A DNA stretch of 64,000 nucleotides from Bacteroides faecis MAJ27. Lineage in GTDB: Bacteria > Bacteroidota > Bacteroidia > Bacteroidales > Bacteroidaceae. Under the pieces are notes generated by a model. The model had not been told where the DNA came from. It was given only the letters and a program-made list of their open reading frames with translations, and ran no database searches. The position numbers and the translations under genes are program-made. Below, in pieces: positions 26,685 to 37,305 of this stretch (within the stretch, counting starts at the first letter, position 1; the number at the start of each line of letters is the position of its first letter). The stretch is from positions 62,001-126,000 of the forward strand of contig NZ_FNNN01000004.1 in assembly GCF_900106755.1 (NCBI RefSeq). The letters are read 5' to 3'.

Positions 26685-28193
26685 TTATAGTTTAACCTTC
26701 TTACTTACCGATTTTGACTCATTATGAATACGGTCGAGAGCTGTTACCACATAACGGTATTTTGTTTTACCGGTTTCATACGGAAGTTTGTAGAAAGGAT
26801 TTCGGGTGATAGCCACGATACGTGACGGATCATCAAGATTCACTTTTTCTTTGGAACCGAAACGGTATACTACATACTGGACGGCTTTGTCCATTTCAGT
26901 ATCCGCTTTTGGAGCAGTCCAGAAAAGTATATAGCCATCTTCTGTCCATACTTTTTTCATCTTGCGCACTTTGTCCGGAGCCTTATCGTCCATAAAATCG
27001 AATACCGGAATCAAAGCCGGATATTTATGGTATTCCTGTACTAAGGCATCACGATATTTTCCCGCGTTCTCAACTACGGCTGCCGCATACCATTGGCAAC
27101 TTCCACCGATTGTCTGATAAGAACGTTGCAAAGCCATTTTACGTGGAAGCTGGTTGATAGAAGGATTCTTCGGATCGGCATGCTGAACAGTATTCATGAC
27201 TGCCTGGCCGATAAATAACGGACGGTTTTCCGAATGCTTTGCCCACCAGTCAACCAATGTGGCATAATCGGCAGCCTTATGGCCTATTTCCCAATAAATC
27301 TGAGGAATATTATAGTCAATCCATCCTTCACGTGCCCAAAGCAGTACGTCGGCATAGAGATCATCATAGTTCTGCAATCCATTTGTATTGCTGCCCAACG
27401 GATCTGTTTTCTGATTACGGTAAATACCGAAAGGACTGATACCGAACTTCACCCACGGCTTTATGCCCCGAATGGTTTCATGAAGTTTCTTTATCAGAAT
27501 GTTTACATTGCCACGACGCCAGTCTGCCTTGTTGTTGAAACCGCCTCCGTAACGGGCAAAGCTCGCATTATCCGGAAAATCGACTCCCTTGATAGGATAA
27601 GGATAAAAATAGTCGTCCATGTGGATAGCATCTACATCGTAGCGGGATACAATATCGGAAACAATCTTGCAGATATGCTCACGGCTTTCGGGAAGCGCCG
27701 GATCGAAATAAATCTGATCGCCATAAGTGACAAACCATTCCGGATGTTCATGATAAATATGTGTCGGAGCGAGTTGATTTTTCAATGAAGTCTTTACACG
27801 GTAAGGATTAATCCATGCATGGAATTCCATATTCCGTTTATGGCATTCTTCGATCATGAATTGCATCGGGTCCCACATCGGAGAAGGTATCTGTCCTTGT
27901 GTTCCTGTCAGGAAACGACTCCACGGTTCATATTGTGAAGCATACAAAGCATCCGCTTCGGGACGCACCTGAAAGATAATCGCATTGATGCCCGCTCCCT
28001 GAAGAGAGTTCAGCTGACCGACCAATGTCTGTTTCAGCTTCTCTGTCGGTACACCGCGGAACTGTCCGTTGACAGCTTGTATCCATGCAGCACGAAACTC
28101 ACGTTTGGGATATGCATTGCCCGATGGCACTTGCGCTCTTGCTCCTGCCGCCAGAAGCAAAACCAATAAGAAAAGATAGTTTTTCAGATTCAT
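26685..28193 (-). CDS. Exported glycoside hydrolase-like protein (DUF187/GHL10)
   Basis: A 502-residue secreted protein. A signal peptide ends near ARA-Q (residues 1-21). A TIM-barrel of the GHL10 family (PF02638) begins at FRAAWIQAVNG and contains INAIIFQVRPEADALY, EFHAWINPYRV and VDAIHMDDYFYPYP, the last holding probable acidic catalytic residues. A C-terminal fibronectin-like part follows (residues about 405-502). Family members act on glycans, possibly cell-envelope polymers, but few are characterised. A paralogue lies at 37306-38760. A TATCTTTG-type -7 element is seen on the minus strand at 28231-28224, just upstream. Confidence 0.87.
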   Translation of the reverse strand: MNLKNYLFLLVLLLAAGARAQVPSGNAYPKREFRAAWIQAVNGQFRGVPTEKLKQTLVGQLNSLQGAGINAIIFQVRPEADALYASQYEPWSRFLTGTQGQIPSPMWDPMQFMIEECHKRNMEFHAWINPYRVKTSLKNQLAPTHIYHEHPEWFVTYGDQIYFDPALPESREHICKIVSDIVSRYDVDAIHMDDYFYPYPIKGVDFPDNASFARYGGGFNNKADWRRGNVNILIKKLHETIRGIKPWVKFGISPFGIYRNQKTDPLGSNTNGLQNYDDLYADVLLWAREGWIDYNIPQIYWEIGHKAADYATLVDWWAKHSENRPLFIGQAVMNTVQHADPKNPSINQLPRKMALQRSYQTIGGSCQWYAAAVVENAGKYRDALVQEYHKYPALIPVFDFMDDKAPDKVRKMKKVWTEDGYILFWTAPKADTEMDKAVQYVVYRFGSKEKVNLDDPSRIVAITRNPFYKLPYETGKTKYRYVVTALDRIHNESKSVSKKVKL

Positions 28194-28257
28194 AATGTTC
28201 TTGAGTCATAAAATAATGTGGTGCAAAGATAATAGAAGCAGACACTATCTCCAACTA

Positions 28258-30192
28258 TTATTGAGGCCATTCGACTACAAATCTTGCACCACCCGCGTAG
28301 CTGGTGTCCAGACGGACATTTCCATCCACTAATTCCATGATCTGACGGATGATAGACAATCCCAGTCCGGTGCCCTGAGTGAAAGCGTCAATCTTCGCAA
28401 AGCGTTCGAAGATAGCATCCCGATAGTTCTCATCAATTCCGGGACCGGAATCTTCAATGATAAAGCGTACCAGATGATTCGGTTTGTCTTCCGCATAGCT
28501 GAGACGTATAAATCCGGATTCTGTAAATTTATTGGCGTTGTTCAGCAAGCCGAGAAGTACCCGTTTTATCCAAACCTCTACCGTACACAATGTTACCAAA
28601 GCGGAAGAAGGCGCATATTGCAGCTCTATTCCATCTTTCAGATTCTGACGAACCGCCTCCATACATTCCCGGCAACATGCATCCACATTGACCTGTTTCT
28701 TCGGCATATCATCCGTCTGGGAGTCCATATCGGCTATATCAATCACATTGTTCACCAAATCCAGCAAATACGCGTTGCTGCTTTCCATCTGACGGGCGTA
28801 TTCTTCTATTTCTTCCTGTGTCAACCCGCCGGCAGCCATCAATGATGAAAAACCGATAATCGAATTGAGCGGAGTCCGGATTTCATGTGTAATATGCTGG
28901 ATAAAGGAGCTTTTCATGTGGCTGGCTTTGACGACTGCCTTATTGGCCGCGTCCAGCTTCCGGTTCAGCGATAAAGAACGCATATAGTAGAAAGTGATAA
29001 CGAGCAGTAAGGCCAGTATCAATCCCCCCACAATCAGGGAAGTTATGAAAAGATTGCGATTTACTTCCGCCCGCAATTCGAGTTTATCATGTTCCAGTTT
29101 GTCTACTTCAAACTGCACGGTATACTTGCTCAGCTGTTCATCCAGCTCTGCCGAACGAATGGAATCATTAATATGGGCATAGGATTTATATACTTCGCAG
29201 GCATCTTCAAAGCGCCCCATCTGTTCCATGAACTGAGCCTTCAGCAAATGATTGGCAGGATAACAACTACCCACCGAATGATGATAGTCCATCAATGAAT
29301 CGAGATAAGTCAGTGCCATTTTGTGGTCATTCAATGTCCGGGCACAAAGTATCTTATATCCCAACCATCCCTCGCGGGGAAAAGTATTCATATTTTCGTG
29401 ATAAAACTTATCCGCTTGGGCAATAAACGGTTCCGCTGCTTTTTTCCCTTTCAATGCCAGCGTGGCAATCACCTGAAACTGATAATAACGCATGGTAAGT
29501 TCCGGTCGGACAGGCATATTCTTACGCTTCATTTTTTCAATCAGCCCCGGCATACGGCCCAGATATTCTATCGCATTGGCATACTCTCCTCTTGCCAGAT
29601 GAGTCTGAATGATATTCAACGATACCACGTAAGCGTCTTCATAAAAGCCGGCCTCAACAAAATGCTTTAATGCGGAAGAATAATATTCGAGACAAAGCTT
29701 GACATTATTGCTGAACATCCGATGGTTATATCCGATACACATTTCACCGCAAGCCATTCCGAAAGCACTTTTAGCCGCATCCGCATCCTTCTGGAGAAGT
29801 TCCGTTTCACGCATAGCCTCATCTTGCAACCCCTTTTCAGTCAGCAACTGAATATATTGGCGCCACTGCGTATAACGATTGTTGACATGACCGCATTTCA
29901 AACACCAGTCCATATATTCATAAGCGACTACTTTCAGGCTATCTGTATTCCTCAACCGATAATAATGGGAAGCAATCTGAGAATAGGCATTATCAATATT
30001 GACCGTATCGTTCTGCTGCCTTGCCAGACTCATATATTCCTGATAGAAAGGCATAAAATCCTTCTGACCTATTTTATTCGAGATACTGTCGGAAAGGGCT
30101 TCCAACCGTTTTTCTTTGTTTGTGCTACTAAAGGCGAAAGTAGATGCAAAACACAGAATGAATAAGCTAATAACCATCCGGATGTTTCTCAC
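28258..30192 (-). CDS. TPR-containing membrane sensor histidine kinase
   Basis: A 644-residue kinase. A signal peptide (about 1-23) leads into helical tetratricopeptide-like repeats of the periplasmic part (about 30-360). A membrane span lies at about 375-398 (FITSLIVGGLILALLLVITFYY). The kinase core has His436 in QHITHEIRTPLNSIIGF, the N box LLGLLNNANKFTESG, and DSGPGIDENYRDAIFERF and GTGLGLSI. It has no receiver or DNA-binding domain and no adjacent response regulator gene, so its partner is elsewhere. Signal unknown. Confidence 0.92.
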   Translation of the reverse strand: MRNIRMVISLFILCFASTFAFSSTNKEKRLEALSDSISNKIGQKDFMPFYQEYMSLARQQNDTVNIDNAYSQIASHYYRLRNTDSLKVVAYEYMDWCLKCGHVNNRYTQWRQYIQLLTEKGLQDEAMRETELLQKDADAAKSAFGMACGEMCIGYNHRMFSNNVKLCLEYYSSALKHFVEAGFYEDAYVVSLNIIQTHLARGEYANAIEYLGRMPGLIEKMKRKNMPVRPELTMRYYQFQVIATLALKGKKAAEPFIAQADKFYHENMNTFPREGWLGYKILCARTLNDHKMALTYLDSLMDYHHSVGSCYPANHLLKAQFMEQMGRFEDACEVYKSYAHINDSIRSAELDEQLSKYTVQFEVDKLEHDKLELRAEVNRNLFITSLIVGGLILALLLVITFYYMRSLSLNRKLDAANKAVVKASHMKSSFIQHITHEIRTPLNSIIGFSSLMAAGGLTQEEIEEYARQMESSNAYLLDLVNNVIDIADMDSQTDDMPKKQVNVDACCRECMEAVRQNLKDGIELQYAPSSALVTLCTVEVWIKRVLLGLLNNANKFTESGFIRLSYAEDKPNHLVRFIIEDSGPGIDENYRDAIFERFAKIDAFTQGTGLGLSIIRQIMELVDGNVRLDTSYAGGARFVVEWPQ

Positions 30193-30339
30193 GATTCAAG
30201 TCAATTTGTTATTATTTTGAAATGTTTGTTGTAAAATCCGGACTAAGATACGCCATTTATCCGGAAGCAATTTCTTTTTATTACTAATTATAACATATCT
30301 TAACCCGGTCAAAAACCTTTCTTCTACCAATAAAATCGC

Positions 30340-30347
30340 TAACTTTG
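30340..30347 (+). promoter_or_regulatory. uvrA promoter -7 element
   Basis: TAACTTTG matches TAnnTTTG, 28 bp before the uvrA ATG. A possible upstream TTG start at 30345 would lie inside this element, which supports the ATG at 30375 preceded by AAGGAG. Confidence 0.75.
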
Positions 30348-30374
30348 CCGACTATCATAAAAAAGGAGTATTTT

Positions 30375-33146
30375 ATGTCAGAAAACAAACATATTTCAAT
30401 CAAAGGAGCGCGGGTTAACAACCTGAAAAACATCGATGTAGATATTCCACGCAACAAGCTTGTTGTTATCACCGGATTATCCGGATCGGGGAAATCGTCG
30501 CTCGCTTTTGATACTCTCTATGCAGAAGGACAACGTCGTTATGTAGAAAGCCTCAGCAGCTATGCACGCCAGTTTTTGGGACGAATGAGCAAACCTGAAT
30601 GTGATTTTATCAAAGGAATCCCTCCGGCAATTGCCATCGAACAGAAAGTGAACAGCCGCAATCCGAGATCTACCGTAGGAACTTCAACTGAGATTTACGA
30701 ATATCTGCGCTTGCTTTATGCGCGGGTAGGACGTACATACAGCCCTGTCAGCGGAGAAGAAGTCAAGAAACATTCGACAGAGGATATCGTCAACTGTATG
30801 CTTTCGTATCCAGAAGGGACAAGATATACGGTATTGACCTCTATCCGCCTGCGTGAAGACCGTACACTGCAACAGCAACTGGAAATAGACCTAAAACAAG
30901 GTTTCAACCGGGTGGAAGTGAACGGTGAAATGAAACGTATCGATGAATACAAGCCGGTTCCGGGTGACGAGGTTTATCTGTTGGTAGACCGCATGGCAGT
31001 GGCAAACAGCAAAGATGCCATCAGCCGACTGACGGACTCTGCCGAAACCGCTATGTATGAAGGGGACGGCATGTGTATGCTACGCTTTTATCTGCCGGAC
31101 GGAACAACCAAACTATATAGTTTCAGCACGAAATTCGAAGCGGACGGCATCACTTTCGAAGAACCGAATGATCAGATGTTCTCGTTCAACTCTCCGATCG
31201 GTGCCTGCCCCGTATGCGAAGGGTTCGGCAAAGTGATCGGTATTGACGAGCACCTGGTAGTGCCCAACCGTTCGTTATCCGTATACGAAGGGGCCATCGT
31301 CTGCTGGCGTGGTGAAAAGATGGGAGAATGGAAGGAAGAGTTGATTCACAATGCGGATAAATTCGATTTTCCGATTTTCACTCCTTACTACGAACTGACA
31401 GACGAGCAGCGCCGCACACTGTGGGAAGGAAACCAATACTTCCACGGCATCAACGATTTCTTCAAGATGCTGGAAGAGAACCAATATAAGATACAGTATA
31501 GGGTGATGTTAGCACGTTACCGGGGTAAAACGATCTGCCCGAAATGTCACGGCACACGCCTAAAACCGGAAGCAGGATATGTACGGGTGAACGGAAAAAG
31601 TATTTCTGAACTGGTGGATTTACCCATCACGGAATTGAAACAGTTTTTCGATCATTTGGACTTAAACGAGCATGACACACAGGTAGCCCGAAGGATCCTG
31701 ACTGAAATCAACAGCCGTATCCGCTTCCTGATTGATGTAGGATTGGGGTATCTGACTCTAAACCGCCTCAGTAACTCACTGTCGGGTGGAGAAAGCCAGC
31801 GTATCAACCTCGCGACTTCACTCGGAAGCAGTCTTGTCGGCAGTCTCTACATTCTGGATGAACCGAGTATCGGTTTGCACAGTCGTGATACCGACCGTTT
31901 AATCCGTGTACTGCGCCAATTGCAGGAGCTCGGAAATACAGTAGTAGTGGTAGAGCACGATGAAGAAATAATCCGTGCTGCCGATTATATCATAGATATC
32001 GGCCCCAATGCCGGTCGTCTGGGAGGAGAAGTCGTTTATCAAGGTGACATGAAAGATCTCCGGAAAGGCAGCAATAGCTATACGGTACGTTATCTGTTGG
32101 GAGAAGAGGAAATTCCCGTTCCCGAACATCACCGTCCGTGGAATAATTATATCGAACTGACAGGTGCCCGCGAAAACAATCTGAAAGGGGTGAATGTACG
32201 CTTCCCTCTCAATGTGATGACAGTGGTCACAGGTGTTTCCGGTTCGGGCAAGAGTACGCTGGTGCGGGATATTTTCTATCGGGCGCTAAAGCGTGAACTG
32301 GATGAATGCAGTGACCGACCGGGAGAATTTTCTTCTATCGGGGGAAGTCTTCGTGACTTGAGAAATATTGAGTTTGTCGATCAGAACCCGATCGGCAAAT
32401 CATCCCGCTCCAATCCGGTGACTTACATCAAGGCTTATGACGAAATCCGTAAGTTATGGTCGGAGCAACCACTGGCGAAACAGATGGGATACACAGCCGG
32501 ACATTTCAGTTTCAACAGTGAAGGCGGACGTTGCGAAGAATGTAAAGGTGAAGGAACCATCACGGTAGAAATGCAGTTTATGGCAGACTTGGTACTAGAA
32601 TGCGAATCCTGTCACGGTAAACGTTTTAAAGCGGATACACTGGAAGTGAAATTTCATGATAAGAACATCTATGATGTACTGGAAATGACAGTAAACCAAG
32701 CTGTTGAATTCTTCACCGAACATGGTCAGAAGAAGATTGTAAAAAGACTGCTTCCACTGCAGGATGTCGGGTTGGGGTATATCAAACTAGGCCAGTCCTC
32801 CTCTACCCTGTCCGGTGGTGAAAATCAGCGTGTGAAACTCGCGTTTTATCTGAGTCAGGAGAAAGCCGATCCAACCTTATTCATCTTTGACGAACCGACT
32901 ACGGGGTTACATTTCCATGACATCCGCAAACTGCTGGATGCTTTCGACGCACTCATCCGACGAGGACACAGCATCGTCATCATCGAGCATAACATGGATG
33001 TTATCAAATGTGCCGATTACGTTATAGACCTCGGACCGGAAGGCGGAGACAAAGGCGGAAATATCGTTGCAGTAGGTACACCAGAAGAAGTAGCCGCTTG
33101 CGAAGCAAGCTATACCGGGCAGTTCTTGAAAGAAAAACTTTCATAA
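30375..33146 (+). CDS. uvrA: Excinuclease ABC subunit A
   Basis: A 923-residue UvrA. Two ABC ATPase modules are seen: Walker [11 protein letters not shown] near 32 and [10 protein letters not shown] near 618, with signatures [21 protein letters not shown] and [16 protein letters not shown]. Zinc-binding cysteines are in [15 protein letters not shown] and the CEECKGEG...CESCHGKRF module. UvrA finds bulky DNA lesions and loads UvrB in nucleotide excision repair. The ATG at 30375 is chosen because it has an AGGAG ribosome-binding site and the upstream TTG falls in the promoter. The second signature ([11 protein letters not shown]) differs a little from classical UvrA, so a second UvrA elsewhere in the genome is possible. 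Confidence 0.96.
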   Translation: MSENKHISIKGARVNNLKNIDVDIPRNKLVVITGLSGSGKSSLAFDTLYAEGQRRYVESLSSYARQFLGRMSKPECDFIKGIPPAIAIEQKVNSRNPRSTVGTSTEIYEYLRLLYARVGRTYSPVSGEEVKKHSTEDIVNCMLSYPEGTRYTVLTSIRLREDRTLQQQLEIDLKQGFNRVEVNGEMKRIDEYKPVPGDEVYLLVDRMAVANSKDAISRLTDSAETAMYEGDGMCMLRFYLPDGTTKLYSFSTKFEADGITFEEPNDQMFSFNSPIGACPVCEGFGKVIGIDEHLVVPNRSLSVYEGAIVCWRGEKMGEWKEELIHNADKFDFPIFTPYYELTDEQRRTLWEGNQYFHGINDFFKMLEENQYKIQYRVMLARYRGKTICPKCHGTRLKPEAGYVRVNGKSISELVDLPITELKQFFDHLDLNEHDTQVARRILTEINSRIRFLIDVGLGYLTLNRLSNSLSGGESQRINLATSLGSSLVGSLYILDEPSIGLHSRDTDRLIRVLRQLQELGNTVVVVEHDEEIIRAADYIIDIGPNAGRLGGEVVYQGDMKDLRKGSNSYTVRYLLGEEEIPVPEHHRPWNNYIELTGARENNLKGVNVRFPLNVMTVVTGVSGSGKSTLVRDIFYRALKRELDECSDRPGEFSSIGGSLRDLRNIEFVDQNPIGKSSRSNPVTYIKAYDEIRKLWSEQPLAKQMGYTAGHFSFNSEGGRCEECKGEGTITVEMQFMADLVLECESCHGKRFKADTLEVKFHDKNIYDVLEMTVNQAVEFFTEHGQKKIVKRLLPLQDVGLGYIKLGQSSSTLSGGENQRVKLAFYLSQEKADPTLFIFDEPTTGLHFHDIRKLLDAFDALIRRGHSIVIIEHNMDVIKCADYVIDLGPEGGDKGGNIVAVGTPEEVAACEASYTGQFLKEKLS

Positions 33147-33161
33147 AATGAAAAACTAAAA

Positions 33162-33245
33162 TAATGAAGAATGAAAAATGAAGAATTCTGCTGCGCTATC
33201 AAGCTGCATAGGAATTCTTCATTCTTCATTCTTAGTTCTTCATTT
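33162..33245. repeat. Dispersed hairpin repeat, copy 2
   Basis: Left arm AATGAAGAATG... from about 33163 and right arm GAATTCTTCATTC... from 33212 enclose the core CTGCTGCGCTATCAAGCTGC. It has the same form and orientation as copy 1 and again sits between convergent genes (uvrA and the beta-barrel gene). Confidence 0.85.
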
Positions 33246-33729
33246 AAAAGTAGAATCCGAATCCGATCTTAATGCCGAAGCGTGACATGTCGCTATCGTT
33301 AAAGCGCCATTTGTAATATACGGCAGGTTCGATGGTTACGGTGCGAGAGAGGAAATAGGCGTATCCGGCTTCGATACCCAGTCCCCAATCGGTACGATGA
33401 GATCCACCGTCGTAACGGAAGCGGTTCCAGTCGAGACCACCACCCAGATAAACACCTGTGGAGTTAAAGTAAAAACGCATGCCTGTACCTAATGTGTATT
33501 CGTCTACAGGTTTGGACCAGTCGGCACCGAGATTTACCATCAAGGCAATACCATCGGCAAGAAATGTACCGGCTTGCGCACCAATACCAAACGTTGCTTT
33601 ATCATTCTTATTATACGAGAAATCTAATCCTGTTACAGAAGGATTAAGAATCATTTTTCCTTTCTCAAACTGAGCTTGGGCAGCTATCGATACCACCAGC
33701 AGACAAATAGCTAAAGCTAATTTCTTCAT
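33244..33729 (-). CDS. Outer-membrane beta-barrel protein
   Basis: A 161-residue protein with a signal peptide (MKKLALAICLLVVSIAAQA) and alternating hydrophobic strands through to the C-terminal ...IKIGFGFYF, whose final aromatic residue is typical of outer-membrane barrels. The size suggests an 8-stranded barrel of the OmpW/PF13568-like kind. It is the third gene of an operon with cstA and an 85-residue membrane protein, 4 bp downstream of the latter. Function unknown. Confidence 0.85.
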   Translation of the reverse strand: MKKLALAICLLVVSIAAQAQFEKGKMILNPSVTGLDFSYNKNDKATFGIGAQAGTFLADGIALMVNLGADWSKPVDEYTLGTGMRFYFNSTGVYLGGGLDWNRFRYDGGSHRTDWGLGIEAGYAYFLSRTVTIEPAVYYKWRFNDSDMSRFGIKIGFGFYF

Positions 33730-33733
33730 AAAT

Positions 33734-33991
33734 TTACTTTTTTAAGTGAATAGATTGTTCGTCTTTTTTACGACTTTCGTTCATTTGCTCCTCTTTACGG
33801 CGTTCACGCATTTGTTCCTTCTTCCGAAGCACCAGCCAAAGCAAGAGAACGATAGCATAAGAGCCTACCACTGTAAGAATCTTCTCTGTCTGACTGACTT
33901 CCGTGTTACGAGGTAACAAATAGGCCGCCGTTACTGATACATAAATAAGGAATGCAATAGCAACTCCTGTCGATTTCTTTATTTTCTTCAT
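33734..33991 (-). CDS. Small membrane protein following cstA, 85 aa
   Basis: Two hydrophobic spans (GVAIAFLIYVSVTAAYLL and ILTVVGSYAIVLLLWLVL) are followed by a very charged Lys/Glu/Arg tail predicted to face the cytoplasm. The start overlaps the cstA stop by 4 bp (ATGA), indicating coupled translation. In enterobacteria cstA is also followed by a small gene (ybdD), but this protein does not look like YbdD. No function can be assigned. Confidence 0.75.
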   Translation of the reverse strand: MKKIKKSTGVAIAFLIYVSVTAAYLLPRNTEVSQTEKILTVVGSYAIVLLLWLVLRKKEQMRERRKEEQMNESRKKDEQSIHLKK

Positions 33992-35418
33992 TCTGATAGT
34001 TTTCTAATTTTTTGTTTTCCCAACCAGATAAAGAACCAAGCAATAGCTACCACTACGCATCCTATACCGATACAGTAGGAAACTATATGCGAAAGTCCCA
34101 GACCTTCGGGAGCAATACATATATAAGTAGAACAAACACTTGTCATAAATAAGGCGGGTATCAGAGTGATCCAGTAAGGCTTTTTAGCTACCACAAGGTA
34201 GACTGTTATAGCCCACAGGGTGAACACCGCCAATGTCTGATTGGCCCAGGCAAAATAACGCCAGATCATATTAAATCCGTCTGCATCACGCAAGCTATAA
34301 AGAAGCAAGCCGATAGCTACCGCAAACATCGGGATACAGATGTATAAACGGCGACGCATGCTCTTTTGTTCCAGTCCCAGAAAGTCCGCAACAATCAAGC
34401 GGGCAGAACGGAAAGCGGTATCTCCCGAAGTAATCGGAGCTGCAATTACTCCTAAGATGGCAAGCACTCCACCCACAGCACCCAGCCAGTCTTTTGTGAT
34501 GGCATCTACTATTACAGAAGCATTGTTCTCTTCCATTCCATTTTCATGGAAGAAATAAGTGGCTGCTGCTGCCCAGATCAAGGCTACGATGCCCTCGGTG
34601 ATCATTGCTCCATAAAAAACAGGACGTCCATGACGTTCCGAAGTCATACATCGGGCCATTAAAGGACTTTGCGTAGCATGGAAACCGGATATGGCACCAC
34701 AAGCGATACTCACAAACATAATCGGGAAAATAGGCAGTTCACTCGCATCCGGATTGGTATTCTGCAATCCGTCCCAAAGTTCGGGCAGAGCAGGATGATT
34801 AACATATAACATCACCAGAATACCGACTGCCATAAACAGCAAGGCAACTGCAAATAACGGATATATTTTGCCGATTATCTTATCAACCGGAAGTAGTGTA
34901 GCCAGAATATAATAAAGGAAGACAACAACAATCCAAAAGGTAGCATCCAGACTTTCCGGAGTCAGCTTTGCCAGCAGCCCGGCAGGTCCGGCTACGAAAA
35001 CAGAGCCGACCAGAATCATCAGAAGGACGGTAAATCCACGCATGATCTGCTTGGTAGTCAGTCCCAGATAACGACCTATGATTTCGGGAAGACTCTCCCC
35101 TCCATGACGCAAAGAAAGCATTCCGGCAAAATAATCGTGAACAGCGCCTGCAAAAATACTTCCCAATACAATCCACAGATAAGAGGAACTGCCAAACTTT
35201 GCTCCCATAATAGCACCGAATATCGGACCCAGTCCGGCAATATTAAGGAATTGAATCATGAATATTTTCCAGGTAGGCAGCGGGATATAGTCTACTCCAT
35301 CGGCTTTGGTAAGAGCCGGGGTTTTACGGTCGTCCGGACCAAAGACGCGCTCCATCAAGCGCCCATACGTGAAATAGCCTGCTATCAACGCCAGCAGGCA
35401 CAGGGTAAATGTAATCAT
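33988..35418 (-). CDS. cstA: Carbon starvation protein A, peptide/pyruvate transporter family
   Basis: A 476-residue polytopic membrane protein with the CstA features GYFTYGRLMERVFGPDDRKTPA, NIAGLGPIFGAIMGAKFG, VHDYFAGMLSLRHGGESLPEIIGRYLG and GFHATQSPLMARC. Related proteins take up peptides or pyruvate during carbon limitation. I choose the ATG at 35416-35418. The longer frame to 35550 would pass through a perfect TACATTTG -7 element (35450-35443 on the minus strand) and adds no conserved sequence. It heads an operon with the small membrane protein and the beta-barrel gene. Confidence 0.93.
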   Translation of the reverse strand: MITFTLCLLALIAGYFTYGRLMERVFGPDDRKTPALTKADGVDYIPLPTWKIFMIQFLNIAGLGPIFGAIMGAKFGSSSYLWIVLGSIFAGAVHDYFAGMLSLRHGGESLPEIIGRYLGLTTKQIMRGFTVLLMILVGSVFVAGPAGLLAKLTPESLDATFWIVVVFLYYILATLLPVDKIIGKIYPLFAVALLFMAVGILVMLYVNHPALPELWDGLQNTNPDASELPIFPIMFVSIACGAISGFHATQSPLMARCMTSERHGRPVFYGAMITEGIVALIWAAAATYFFHENGMEENNASVIVDAITKDWLGAVGGVLAILGVIAAPITSGDTAFRSARLIVADFLGLEQKSMRRRLYICIPMFAVAIGLLLYSLRDADGFNMIWRYFAWANQTLAVFTLWAITVYLVVAKKPYWITLIPALFMTSVCSTYICIAPEGLGLSHIVSYCIGIGCVVVAIAWFFIWLGKQKIRKLSE

Positions 35419-35442
35419 GGCGTGTTGTTTTTTTAACTGACG

Positions 35443-35450
35443 CAAATGTA
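35443..35450 (-). promoter_or_regulatory. cstA promoter -7 element
   Basis: The minus strand reads TACATTTG, 25 bp before the chosen ATG. No good TTTG partner is seen. It supports the shorter CstA start. Confidence 0.65.
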
Positions 35451-35594
35451 GCATAATCCCACGAAACAACACAACAATACCGACACTTTTGCTAACTTTA
35501 CAGGTATTTAAAACAAAAAATAGCAGGATTTTCATCTGCTGATAAAGCAAATGATCCTGCTATTAGACGTTATTACAAATAAGGAAAGACTGAA

Positions 35595-37118
35595 TTACGG
35601 TTCCTTCATCTCATCAACAGTTACGATTTTCCATTTATCCAAGTCTTTAATCTGGCCGCCTTTATTGCCTACCACCTCCGTGCTGTTGGCAGAAGACAAA
35701 CCTATTCTTGCTTCAGGGGACAGTTCCAATGAATAATAACCTTCATCATCCGTAGGGGTCAGGAACAATGCATATTTAGGATCATGCACTCTCCAGTCGT
35801 CTCCGGGCTTGCCCACAATCACTTTATCTCCATTATTCATTACATGAAGGTTGGTCGCTATATTTCTGACACGGAGGATATGATACGTCAAATTTTCGAT
35901 GCAAAACAATTGTGACTTCTTCTCCGAATCATATTTTGCGGCAGAAATCACTTTCGAATCCGGATTACAATCCAGTACCATACCGGTCGCTTTATTGACC
36001 AAATAGACCTGAGATACATTATCGGTTACATAAGGCATGTATTTTTCCTTGATAGTTACCGATTTCAGTTTGGCATCCTGTCCTCTCCATTGTACAGTCA
36101 CTTTATGTTTGCCTTTTATCCGACGGTCGAAAAGAGCGGACTGCGTAGTGAAGTTCTTAGAGTCGGCACCCGAAACATCAATTGAAGCAAAAGGAATCGT
36201 TTCGGTATCCAGATAGAAATCCAAGTATCCCGACTTAGTTTTATTCAATTGCACTTCAGCCTCTACTTTCTCATACGTAGGCAGCGAGCCGAAATGTACA
36301 TCGAATGACAATCTCGTACCATTCTTCGCTTTTTCAATAGCACCATTCTTTATCTTCGCCTTCGAACCCGAAAGAGAAATATCCGAAGCAGCCACCGTTA
36401 TCCCACCGGGGTTCATAACGAATTCACCCGTTATCGCTTTATACACTTCCTTCGCTATAATATAATGTCCTCTATGATCGGGATGCACCCAATCGTTGCC
36501 GCCCGGCATAAATTCCGGATGTCCCTTCAAAGGATTATACAGGTCTACACAGACCAGATTAAGTTCCTCCGCAATCTCTCTTACGGCAGGCTGAATATAA
36601 TTCTTTGCTACATTGTCATCAAATGAACCAAGAAATCCCCCATCACCGTAATACATCGGAGGAGGCGTACAAATATAAATATCCGGTTTGGTAGACAAGG
36701 CTTGGAATTTAGCTATCAGTTTTTTATAGTCTGCCTTAAATGTTTCCTTACCATATTTTTCGAAGTTCTTCTTGTTGGCATCGTTTGCACCAAACTTAAT
36801 AATGACAATATTAGGCTTATACTCCAGTGCTGCCGCGCATTGCTCAGAATTAATGTAAGCGAATTGATATTCATTAGGATTTTCAGGGGTAGTCGCGTCT
36901 TCTCTTAGTTTTATAAATACCCCGGAAGAGCCTTTACCAAATTTGGTGACTTCGTAATCATCACCGAGCATTTCAGCCAGAGGCATCGCGTAATAACCAT
37001 AATCATTCGTTCCTCCGGTGATACTGTTTCCAACAGTGGCAACTCTAATCTTTCCTGTCTGGGCAGCCATACTTGCTGCAAACAAAAGACAGAGCGACAC
37101 AGATAGTAGCTTTTTCAT
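35595..37118 (-). CDS. Secreted SGNH/GDSL hydrolase with C-terminal accessory domains
   Basis: A 507-residue exported protein with a signal peptide (MKKLLSVSLCLLFAASMAAQ). The N-terminal SGNH domain (about 22-235) has block I VGNSITGG with the nucleophile serine, block III KFGANDANK and block V NDWVHPDHRGH with the catalytic Asp/His. The family includes acetyl esterases, for example sialate O-acetylesterase-like and acetylxylan esterase-like enzymes. The remaining 270 residues look like beta-sandwich or binding modules. It is a single-gene unit, converging on nothing obvious. Substrate unknown. Confidence 0.87.
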   Translation of the reverse strand: MKKLLSVSLCLLFAASMAAQTGKIRVATVGNSITGGTNDYGYYAMPLAEMLGDDYEVTKFGKGSSGVFIKLREDATTPENPNEYQFAYINSEQCAAALEYKPNIVIIKFGANDANKKNFEKYGKETFKADYKKLIAKFQALSTKPDIYICTPPPMYYGDGGFLGSFDDNVAKNYIQPAVREIAEELNLVCVDLYNPLKGHPEFMPGGNDWVHPDHRGHYIIAKEVYKAITGEFVMNPGGITVAASDISLSGSKAKIKNGAIEKAKNGTRLSFDVHFGSLPTYEKVEAEVQLNKTKSGYLDFYLDTETIPFASIDVSGADSKNFTTQSALFDRRIKGKHKVTVQWRGQDAKLKSVTIKEKYMPYVTDNVSQVYLVNKATGMVLDCNPDSKVISAAKYDSEKKSQLFCIENLTYHILRVRNIATNLHVMNNGDKVIVGKPGDDWRVHDPKYALFLTPTDDEGYYSLELSPEARIGLSSANSTEVVGNKGGQIKDLDKWKIVTVDEMKEP

Positions 37119-37270
37119 TCTTTTATTATCTTGTTATATTCATATTATTTTCATTTTCGCACCTTATTTAAAGACGTCCAAGAATGCAGATACCACTAAC
37201 AGAGAACCGGTAAATTTCTTCTAAAGAGTATTAAATAAAAGAGGAATAATCAATTTACAGACATTTTTGC

Positions 37271-37278
37271 TAGCTTTG
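37271..37278 (+). promoter_or_regulatory. -7 element for GHL10-like gene
   Basis: TAGCTTTG matches TAnnTTTG, 28 bp before the ATG at 37306. It argues against an upstream TTG start at 37267, which would lie before the expected transcription start. Confidence 0.68.
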
Positions 37279-37305
37279 CAAGGTTTAAAACAAAAAACAA
37301 AGAAT

